Part shown: positions 1 through 6,580 of the stretch, one piece after another
Position numbering within the stretch: the stretch's first letter is position 1
Layout: each line of letters opens with the position of its first letter
Assembly: GCA_029879605.1 (NCBI GenBank)
Contig: JAOUQA010000066.1
Coordinates: 1 to 8,709 of the forward strand
From: Gammaproteobacteria bacterium
GTDB taxonomy: Bacteria > Pseudomonadota > Gammaproteobacteria > SZUA-229
Direction of reading: 5' to 3'
Length of the DNA stretch: 8,709 bases
Notes under the pieces: model-generated
Databases searched by the model: none
What the model was told of the DNA's origin: nothing
Seen by the model: the letters and a program-made list of their open reading frames with translations, nothing else
Position numbers and translations under genes: made by a program

Positions 1-25
1 TACATAAATTAATAAAAGGTTATTT

Positions 26-424
26 ATGACTAATCGTATGTACAGGGGAATACTGGGCGCATTACTGATTATCTGCCTTTATTTTGATTTACCCCTGCTG
101 ATGTATGGCATTATTGCCGTGCTTTTTTTTGAAGGTATTACCAACCTCATTATACCCCGTTTAATTGATATGTTTGGCAAACGATTCGTACCTGGTAATG
201 CCCTGTTCGAGTACCGACCTGAACCCTGTAGTACAGGAGCGCGTTTTGGTTTTGAGTCAGAGCGATGCTGGCGACTGGTTGTCGGGGTTCTGCTGGCAGT
301 TACTTTTCATTTCTACGATATTCTGTGGTTGTTCCCATGGTTTATGGCGTTTGCAATTTTTGGTGCCGGTTTAAGCGGTGTCTGTCCTGTACTGCTGGGG
401 ATACGTTGGGTTGGGTTTAAATGA
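26..424 (+). CDS. Small integral membrane protein with two DUF2892-like halves
   Basis: A 132-residue, very hydrophobic protein with no catalytic motif that I recognise. It reads as two related halves, residues 4-45 and 80-126. Each opens with R-x-(Y/W)-R-x-(I/V)-(L/V)-G-x-L-L, runs through a hydrophobic hairpin, and closes with G-(I/L)-(T/S)-(N/G) followed by a proline (P44, P121). The second half ends GVCPVLLGI, which resembles the end of DUF2892/YgaP-type membrane domains (usually TGxCPLY). About four membrane segments are likely, near residues 8-20, 23-43, 83-95 and 98-115, with a polar linker at 46-79. The start is supported by AAGG at 16-19, six bases before the ATG; Met5 is an alternative. 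The stop overlaps the ATG of the next gene by four bases, so translation of the c-di-GMP protein is probably coupled to it. Function is unknown; the family assignment rests on pattern memory. Confidence 0.8.
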   Translation: MTNRMYRGILGALLIICLYFDLPLLMYGIIAVLFFEGITNLIIPRLIDMFGKRFVPGNALFEYRPEPCSTGARFGFESERCWRLVVGVLLAVTFHFYDILWLFPWFMAFAIFGAGLSGVCPVLLGIRWVGFK

Positions 425-2817
425 GTGAACCGGTTGCGGATAGTCACGAGCTTCATCGTGACAAAATTAGTTTTACCCTGCCCACTAAAATTACCGGGAT
501 TGTATTCTGGGGTATGGTTTTACTGGGCCTGCTGGCTTCAGTTTATATTCTTGCCGTTAAAGAAAATGAATTAATCTCTTTTTATGAAAAACAGGCCCTG
601 GCATTTACGCACGAGCTGGGCAATTTATTTCATTATGAACTGGACCTGGAAACTGATCAGCAAATCGAAAAATTGCTTTTACAGGATTATTCCTGGTTAA
701 TGGAAAAATATGATGTTGAGGCTTTCCAGGTTGATTACAAAGACTCGAAGTATGTATTCGGTGTCATTGAAGATAATCATAAAAGCATACAAAACCAGCT
801 GGGTGTAATGAGTAAAGAGGATAGTGTTGCTGTAGTTACTGTTTATTTGTCCAACCTTGATATTGCAATTATTGAGCTTAGAAAAAATCTCCTGTTATCG
901 ATCGGCTTACTGGTTTTATTATTTGGCCTGATTCTGCAACTAATTCTGCAGCGTGTTTTATCTCAACCATTTATGAATATGCTGGATTCCGCTGAAGCCT
1001 TCATCCAGGGTGAAGTCGATGTACGTTTCGATGAGAGTCGACAGGATGAGTTTGGTTACCTGTCACGGTTTATAAATCGCGCACTGTTATCCTTGCTGGA
1101 ACATCAGCATAAACTGGAAAAATCACAGGATGCATTATTCAAGGAAAAGGAGCTGGCTGAAGTTACTTTGTATTCCATTATGGATGGTGTCATTACGACT
1201 TCATCCGATGCCTGTGTTAAATATATGAACCCGGTAGCTGAGCGACTAACCGGGTGGACGAATCAGCGGGCCAGGGATGTTGAGATTAATAAAATCATCA
1301 AGCTCATTAATGAAGATACCTGTGAGCGACTGGAAAACCCGTTAGAAAAATGCCTGGAGAAAAATGAAATAAAACGACTCGATGGTCATTCAGTTTTATT
1401 ACGGGTAGATGGTGAGCATGTGGCAATTGAAGTCTCCGCGGCTCCAATGAGAAATGCTACGGGTAATGTTGTGGGTGCCGTCATGGTATTGCAGGATGTC
1501 AGTCATGCCCGGCACCTGACTCGCCAGCTTTCCTACCAGGCCAGTCACGATGCCTTAACCGGCCTATATAACCGGCATATGTTCGAAGACTATCTTAAAG
1601 TTGCTCTGGCAAATGTTAAAGAAGAAGACCGTCATCATGCCCTGCTTTATATGGACCTGGATCAGTTCAAGATCGTTAATGATACCTGTGGTCATATGGC
1701 GGGTGATGAGTTACTGCGACAGCTGGGTGCCCTGCTAAAAGGCAGTGTTCGAGAAGGTGATATCCTGGCCCGGCTGGGGGGTGATGAATTTGGCGTGTTG
1801 CTGGAAGACTGTCCGGTCGATATGGCAGGAATCATTGCCGACAAGATTCGTCAGCTGGTTAAGGAGTTTCGTTTTGTCTGGCAGGATAAGACCTTCGAAA
1901 TTGGCGCCAGTATCGGCGTAGTCTGCATTAATAGCGATAATCTGGATCTGGCTAATATCCTCTCTGAGGCCGACGTGGCCTGTTACACAGCGAAGGAAAT
2001 GGGACGAAACCGGGTGCATTTTTATGAACCCACCGATGAGCTGCTGGCAGAGCATCATGGCCTGATGCACTGGGTCAATATTGTAAATGAAGCATTTGAG
2101 GCAGATCGCCTGGTGCTGTTCAAGCAGCCCATCAAGTCCCTTCAGGGGCCAGATCTTGATCGTCATTGTGAAATACTGATACGAATGCTAGATGGCGAGG
2201 GGAATATGATTCAGCCCGGGGCTTTTATACCGGCCGCTGAGCGTTACAACCTGATGCCAAAAATCGATCGTTGGGTGATTAAAAATATATTTTCCCAGCT
2301 GGAGAAAATGGGTCGGATTGATGGGCAATTACGGATGGTGGCGATTAACCTCTCTGGTGCAACCCTGGCTGATGATGGATTACTGGAATATATCAGGGCA
2401 ACAGGTCTTGAATTTGGGGTTAATTTTGAAGAAATCTGCTTTGAAATTACTGAAACTGCCGCGATTGGTAACCTTAGTAAGGCCTTGAACCTGATGCGAG
2501 AGCTTAAAAAAGTAGGCTGTCGTTTTGCCCTGGATGATTTTGGCAGTGGCTTGAGTTCATTTACCTACCTGAAGAACCTGCCGGTGGATTTCATCAAAAT
2601 CGATGGCTCCTTTGTAAAGGATATGGCTAACGACCCAATCGATCGCGCCATGGTGGAAGCAATCACCCAAGTGGGGCATGTTATGAAGATCAAAACTATT
2701 GCAGAATGGGTCGAGGATGAGCAAACCCTGACATATTTAAGGGAAATCGGCGTGGACTATGCTCAGGGCTACTATTTTGGTATGCCAGACAGGATTGTCG
2801 AAATAAAAGAACTGTAA
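421..2817 (+). CDS. Membrane sensor diguanylate cyclase/phosphodiesterase (HAMP-PAS-GGDEF-EAL)
   Basis: A 798-residue inner-membrane protein predicted to make and/or degrade cyclic di-GMP. TM1 lies near 25-45, an unrecognised periplasmic sensor region at about 46-153, and TM2 near 156-177. HAMP follows (about 178-232, with DEFG at 209-212), then PAS (about 245-365), GGDEF (about 370-535) and EAL (about 548-795). The cyclase part has HDALTGLYNR (376-385), metal ligand D412 in DLDQFK, NDTCGH (420-425), an intact GGDEF at 453-457, and an RxxD inhibitory site (R444-D447) placed five residues before it. The phosphodiesterase part carries EILIR at 584-588 in place of EALxR, N643, E675 in FEITE, DDFGSG at 705-710, K726, E762 and Q782, so the metal and catalytic set looks complete. 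Both activities are therefore possible; which dominates cannot be told from sequence. The ATG overlaps the previous stop (ATGA), and no clear ribosome site is visible. Confidence 0.95.
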   Translation: MSEPVADSHELHRDKISFTLPTKITGIVFWGMVLLGLLASVYILAVKENELISFYEKQALAFTHELGNLFHYELDLETDQQIEKLLLQDYSWLMEKYDVEAFQVDYKDSKYVFGVIEDNHKSIQNQLGVMSKEDSVAVVTVYLSNLDIAIIELRKNLLLSIGLLVLLFGLILQLILQRVLSQPFMNMLDSAEAFIQGEVDVRFDESRQDEFGYLSRFINRALLSLLEHQHKLEKSQDALFKEKELAEVTLYSIMDGVITTSSDACVKYMNPVAERLTGWTNQRARDVEINKIIKLINEDTCERLENPLEKCLEKNEIKRLDGHSVLLRVDGEHVAIEVSAAPMRNATGNVVGAVMVLQDVSHARHLTRQLSYQASHDALTGLYNRHMFEDYLKVALANVKEEDRHHALLYMDLDQFKIVNDTCGHMAGDELLRQLGALLKGSVREGDILARLGGDEFGVLLEDCPVDMAGIIADKIRQLVKEFRFVWQDKTFEIGASIGVVCINSDNLDLANILSEADVACYTAKEMGRNRVHFYEPTDELLAEHHGLMHWVNIVNEAFEADRLVLFKQPIKSLQGPDLDRHCEILIRMLDGEGNMIQPGAFIPAAERYNLMPKIDRWVIKNIFSQLEKMGRIDGQLRMVAINLSGATLADDGLLEYIRATGLEFGVNFEEICFEITETAAIGNLSKALNLMRELKKVGCRFALDDFGSGLSSFTYLKNLPVDFIKIDGSFVKDMANDPIDRAMVEAITQVGHVMKIKTIAEWVEDEQTLTYLREIGVDYAQGYYFGMPDRIVEIKEL

Positions 2818-2891
2818 TAGTGGCGTGGAGATCACGTATATATTAGCAGATACCAATAATCTTAAAGACCGGATTTATCAGGCATTTTTAG

Positions 2892-2906
2892 TGCAAAGCC
2901 TTTGCA
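2892..2906. promoter_or_regulatory. Perfect 15-base palindrome, candidate operator
   Basis: TGCAAAG, a central C, then CTTTGCA: two perfect 7-base arms around position 2899. It covers 2902-2906, five of the six bases of the proposed -35 box of the export operon, where a bound dimeric regulator would affect RNA polymerase. A terminator for the upstream gene is less likely, because the stem is AT-containing and short and no T-run follows. The protein that might bind is unknown. Confidence 0.5.
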
Positions 2907-2930
2907 ACAGGCGCGCTGAAAGCCTATTAT
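2902..2930 (+). promoter_or_regulatory. Predicted sigma-70 promoter for the polysaccharide operon
   Basis: The -35 box TTGCAA (2902-2907, 4 of 6 consensus) is separated by exactly 17 bases from the -10 box TATTAT (2925-2930, 5 of 6 consensus). Transcription would begin near 2936-2938, leaving a leader of about 30 bases before the OPX gene at 2967. It lies in the only intergenic gap of any size in the window, which supports an independent operon start. No experimental support is available. Confidence 0.55.
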
Positions 2931-2966
2931 TCACAATCTTTATGGAAATCAAATGTAGTTAAAGAA

Positions 2967-3554
2967 ATGAAGTATATTATAAAAAACTTATATATCGCCA
3001 TACTCATGGCTTTCCTGGTTAATTTCACTGCCAATGCAGAACCCAAAACAGCAAAACCCGCTGAAGTAGCGCCGGCTTATAAAATTGGCCCGGGGGATAT
3101 TTTAGAAATATCAGTGTGGAAAGAAGATGGTCTACAAAAAGAAGTTAGGGTAAGACCAGATGGGGGTATCAGTTTTCCATTGGTTGGTGAAATACATGCA
3201 GGTGGGAAAAGTGCTAGTGAGCTACAGCAGCAACTGATCGCAAAAATAAAACGTTTTATTCCTGATCCCTCAGTAAATGTTTCGGTAGTACAAGTAGTTG
3301 GTAATCATATTTTTGTAATTGGAAAAGTTAATCGGCCATCAGATTATAACCCTCCATCATATATTAATGTTATGCAGGCGCTTACTATGGCTGGCGGGTT
3401 GAATGCATTCGCCAAGTCAGGGGATATAAAAATATTACGTCAAACTAAGAATGGCCAAATAGCCATTTCCTTTGATTATGAAGATGTTGTTAGTGGTGAT
3501 GATTTAAAACAGAATATTATTCTACAAAATGGTGATGTGGTTGTCGTGCCATAG
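2967..3554 (+). CDS. Short periplasmic polysaccharide export (OPX/Wza-family) protein
   Basis: A 195-residue export protein. Residues 1-24 form a cleavable signal peptide (two early lysines, hydrophobic core, ANA before E25). There is no lipobox cysteine, so this is probably not a lipoprotein. A Poly_export domain starts at YKIGPGDILEISVW (38-51) and includes VRPDGGISFPLVGEI (62-76). One SLBB-type domain follows from about 111, with IGKVNRP (118-124) and VMQALTMAGGL (135-145). The protein ends at GDVVVVP. Classical Wza is nearly twice as long, with extra domains and a C-terminal amphipathic helix that forms the outer-membrane pore; none of that is present here. Short OPX proteins of this kind are known to work with a separate beta-barrel, and the next gene encodes one. 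The ribosome site is weak (A-rich AAAGAA just before the ATG). The start is chosen because it gives a complete signal peptide. Confidence 0.92.
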   Translation: MKYIIKNLYIAILMAFLVNFTANAEPKTAKPAEVAPAYKIGPGDILEISVWKEDGLQKEVRVRPDGGISFPLVGEIHAGGKSASELQQQLIAKIKRFIPDPSVNVSVVQVVGNHIFVIGKVNRPSDYNPPSYINVMQALTMAGGLNAFAKSGDIKILRQTKNGQIAISFDYEDVVSGDDLKQNIILQNGDVVVVP

Positions 3555-3567
3555 GAATAGTAGTTAG

Positions 3568-4803
3568 ATGAATTGTTTCCGATGCTTATTATTTCTCACT
3601 TTGATTATAGTTTTTAGTACTAGTCATTCGGCTGAATGGTTTGCTGAACCTTCAGTTATTGTGAGTAGTCAGTATGATGATAATTTTTATCTAAGAACGA
3701 CTAATGAACTGGATACTTCATCATTAATAATTGATCCGAATTTGCGTTTTGAGGGGCAAGATGAAAGATGGAGTTTTAAATTGGATGCTCGCTTTAGAGC
3801 CGTAAAGTATTATGACATTAGTAATACAGATAGTAACAATGTTTTTCTTAAATTAAAGCATTCATATCTACTAGAATCAGGGCAGTTGGGGTTATCTGCA
3901 AATCTGGACAGGAATACAACATTTGACAGGAATTATGATACACAATTACTGGAAGCTGGTTTAAGCGAGTTACAGATTGAGCGTGATACATTGACTGTGG
4001 AGCCATATTGGGACTGGAAAATATCTGAAATTATAAGTAGTAGATTAAATTTAAAAGTAACCGATATTCAGCATGGTGATAATGCACCTTCAAATTATAA
4101 TGATTATAATTCACAGGAAATTAGTTTAATGTCAAACTGGTCTCAGACTGAAAAATCTGTATGGGGCATGATTCTGAAAAGTACACACTTAGAAGTGTCG
4201 GATCTTGATTATGAAAATGAGCAGAGAACTGTACAAGTCTATTATGATCATTCATACACCGAGAATTCAAAGTTGAGTATTCTGGGGGGTAAAACGAAGG
4301 TGGCCTATCTTTATAATAATTATCCCGTATGTACCGGTTTTATTGATCCTTTTCTTGGGTGTGTGTTTGGTGCTTATGTGCTTATTGATAATGAAAGTAG
4401 TAGTACAGTTAGTGAATATAGTATTGGATATGCTCATGCAAATGAATTGGGTGATTTCAATCTGAATGCGTATCGAAGTGTTAGATCGTCATCGTCAGGA
4501 AGTGCAACACAAAATGATGCTTTGAGTATTAATTATCTAAGGAAGATTACAGAAAGGGTAAGTGGCGAGTTTTTATTAGTAAGGGATGTGACTGAGTCTA
4601 TAGATGGACTGGATGTTAATCAAGATAGAGAAGTTAGTCGGTTACAGCCGTCAGTTAGCTGGAAATTGTCTAAATACTGGAATTTGAGTTTTAGATATAG
4701 GTATATCAAACAGGTTATTACATCTACTGATGTAGAAAGTACATCAAATTCAATATTGGCTGTTTTATCATTGAAATGGCCAAAACTTATTTCGATTAAT
4801 TAG
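3568..4803 (+). CDS. Outer-membrane beta-barrel protein, likely polysaccharide export channel
   Basis: A 411-residue protein with a signal peptide (about 1-22, cleaved after SHSA). The rest alternates polar and hydrophobic residues, is rich in Tyr, Ser, Asn and Asp, and has no long hydrophobic helix, as expected for a large beta-barrel. Its position directly after a short OPX gene, and its length, match the exopolysaccharide-associated barrels (VpsM-like, or PEP-CTERM-associated TIGR03016-like). In the composite model this barrel forms the outer-membrane pore for the periplasmic OPX protein. The last strand appears to be SILAVLSLKW, followed by a short PKLISIN tail, so the usual terminal aromatic residue is missing. 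Two cysteines (C255, C265) sit in a probable loop. AGGAA at 3553-3557 precedes the ATG by ten bases. The gene is AT-rich and heavy in AGT and AGA codons. The family name is uncertain; the barrel nature is fairly secure. Confidence 0.82.
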   Translation: MNCFRCLLFLTLIIVFSTSHSAEWFAEPSVIVSSQYDDNFYLRTTNELDTSSLIIDPNLRFEGQDERWSFKLDARFRAVKYYDISNTDSNNVFLKLKHSYLLESGQLGLSANLDRNTTFDRNYDTQLLEAGLSELQIERDTLTVEPYWDWKISEIISSRLNLKVTDIQHGDNAPSNYNDYNSQEISLMSNWSQTEKSVWGMILKSTHLEVSDLDYENEQRTVQVYYDHSYTENSKLSILGGKTKVAYLYNNYPVCTGFIDPFLGCVFGAYVLIDNESSSTVSEYSIGYAHANELGDFNLNAYRSVRSSSSGSATQNDALSINYLRKITERVSGEFLLVRDVTESIDGLDVNQDREVSRLQPSVSWKLSKYWNLSFRYRYIKQVITSTDVESTSNSILAVLSLKWPKLISIN

Positions 4804-4824
4804 TGAGTTAGAGTTAAATTAAAT

Positions 4825-6558
4825 ATGGAAGAACAAGAAGTTACTATACAAGATTATCTGGCTATTCTAAGCAGGCGAAAAATATCGATGCTGATTGTTA
4901 TCATGCTGGTTTTTATTATTGGTCTTGTGGTGGCTATGGCTTGGCCACCAACTTATCGTTCGGCCGCAACTATTCTGATTAAAGAGCAGGAGATACCGCC
5001 TGAACTTGTACGCTCCACTGTAACAAGTTATGCAGCTCAGAGGATAGAGACCATTAAGCAGCGTGTTTTAACACGTGGAAATTTAATGCAAATCATAGAT
5101 AAATATGAATTGTATGTTAAAGATAGAAAACGATTCACAAATGAAGAAGTTCTCGAGACCATGCGAGAAGATATTAGCATTAGGATGATTAGTGCAGAGG
5201 TCATGGATCCAAGGACGGGTAGACCAGGTGTGGCCACAATTGCTTTTAAATTATCATATGATGGACAGCATCCTTCATCAACACAAAAAGTGGCGGGTGA
5301 ATTAACAAGTTTGTTTCTTGCTGAGAATCTTAAAACTCGTAAGGAAAAAGCATCTGAAACTTATCTGTTTTTGACTGATGAAACTGAAAAGTTGTCGAAT
5401 ACAGTTACTGAGTTAGAGAAAAAGCTTGCCGAATTTAAGGATGAGCATGCTGACAGTCTGCCAGAAGTTGCTACAATAAATTTGAATATGCTTGACCGAG
5501 TTGAGAGAGAGCTTTATCAGGTTGAAATGGATATACAATCTCGAGAAGAGCGTAAATTTTATCTTGAGAGTCAGTTGGCACAAATTAATCCATTGACTAA
5601 TATGCGGTCTGCGACAGGCCAAATAATTCTTGATCCTGTCTCCAGGCTTAAGTCGCTTGAATCAGAATATGCTAGTATTTCAGCAACATACTCAGATGAT
5701 CATCCAGATGTAATAAAAATTAAACGTGAAATTGAAGGTTTGAGGAAACAGACAGGTCAGGTTGATGTTGTTGTTGAGAAAGCAAAACAGCTATCAATGC
5801 TGCGTACCCAGTTGTCTGAGATTAGTAGTGACTATGCTCCTGACCATCCAGATGTTGTTTCTCTAAATAAAAAAATACAGGCACTAGAGGAGCAGGTAGA
5901 TAAATCAGAAAAAACTCCAGAACAGAAGATTATGCAGTTACAACCGGATAATCCAGCGTATATTTCAGTTAAGGCTCAGTTAAATACTGTTCTTTCTGAT
6001 ATTAAATCTCTTTCTAAACGTAAATCTAAATTAAATGAGAAATTGCAAGATTATGAAGCGCGGATATCACGTAGTCCTCAGGTTGAGCGCGAGTATCTTA
6101 TCTTAAAGCGTGAGCATGCTAATGTTTTGCAGCGATTCCAGGATTTGAGATCAAGGCAAATGCAGGCAGAGATAGGTCAGGAGCTCGAAAAAGATAGTAA
6201 GGGTGAGTCATTTATCTTAATCGATCCTGCGCAATTACCAGAAGAGCCAATTAAGCCAAATCGGAAAGTAATAGTGTTTCTTGCATTTGTGATTGCGATT
6301 ATACAAGAGGGACTGGATGCTTCTGTAAGAGGCGTTAAGGGTGTGTCGAGGATGTTATCTGCAGCACCGTTAGCAGTAATTCCTATGATTTATAATTCAC
6401 ATGATTATTTAATAAAAAGACGAATGAACCGATTGATTGCGGTATCGATTATTGGTGGCGCTGTATTTATTGTATTGTTGGTCCATTTTATGTACAAGCC
6501 GCTTGATGTCATATGGTTTATGAGTATACGTAAAGCAGAGAATATATTAGGTATCTAA
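4825..6558 (+). CDS. Wzz-family polysaccharide chain-length determinant / co-polymerase
   Basis: A 577-residue inner-membrane protein expected to control polymer length together with the tyrosine kinase encoded next. The Wzz N-terminal domain begins at IQDYLAILSRRK (8-19), TM1 is at about 21-40, and PPTYRSAATILI follows at 41-52. A long, mostly helical, coiled-coil-like periplasmic region (about 165-450) contains two related 36-residue segments (274-309 and 322-357), each with Y-x-x-D-HPDV. The GNVR-like C-terminal part includes SPQVEREY (417-424) and the proline motif PEEPIKPNR (472-480). After this the hydrophobic stretch is only about 13 residues (481-493) before QEGLDASVRG, roughly ten shorter than I expect for this family. 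A further segment at 537-556 precedes PLDVIWF. The protein has no kinase domain. Gaps to its neighbours are 21 and 22 bases, and no strong ribosome site is seen. Confidence 0.92.
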   Translation: MEEQEVTIQDYLAILSRRKISMLIVIMLVFIIGLVVAMAWPPTYRSAATILIKEQEIPPELVRSTVTSYAAQRIETIKQRVLTRGNLMQIIDKYELYVKDRKRFTNEEVLETMREDISIRMISAEVMDPRTGRPGVATIAFKLSYDGQHPSSTQKVAGELTSLFLAENLKTRKEKASETYLFLTDETEKLSNTVTELEKKLAEFKDEHADSLPEVATINLNMLDRVERELYQVEMDIQSREERKFYLESQLAQINPLTNMRSATGQIILDPVSRLKSLESEYASISATYSDDHPDVIKIKREIEGLRKQTGQVDVVVEKAKQLSMLRTQLSEISSDYAPDHPDVVSLNKKIQALEEQVDKSEKTPEQKIMQLQPDNPAYISVKAQLNTVLSDIKSLSKRKSKLNEKLQDYEARISRSPQVEREYLILKREHANVLQRFQDLRSRQMQAEIGQELEKDSKGESFILIDPAQLPEEPIKPNRKVIVFLAFVIAIIQEGLDASVRGVKGVSRMLSAAPLAVIPMIYNSHDYLIKRRMNRLIAVSIIGGAVFIVLLVHFMYKPLDVIWFMSIRKAENILGI

Positions 6559-6580
6559 ATTTTTTTAATAAGGTATTGTT

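Noticed and set aside
165..374. Open frame of 69 codons on the + strand
   Set aside because: It sits inside the small membrane protein gene; that frame shows a repeated domain pattern and continues to the ATGA overlap.
1735..2166. Open frame of 143 codons on the - strand
   Set aside because: It lies wholly inside the GGDEF-EAL coding region, whose motifs are clear in the + frame; its protein shows no family features.
2892..2906. The palindrome read as a terminator of the GGDEF-EAL gene
   Set aside because: Only a five-pair stem is possible with a usable loop, and no T-run follows; an operator reading fits its place over the -35 box better.
2942..2962. Six-codon open frame (MEIKCS) just upstream of the OPX gene, possible leader peptide
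   Set aside because: No ribosome site, no codon bias towards one amino acid and no attenuator-like hairpin or T-run; likely chance.
5037..5622. Two short - strand open frames inside the chain-length gene
   Set aside because: Antisense to a continuous Wzz-family frame; no ribosome sites or recognisable motifs.
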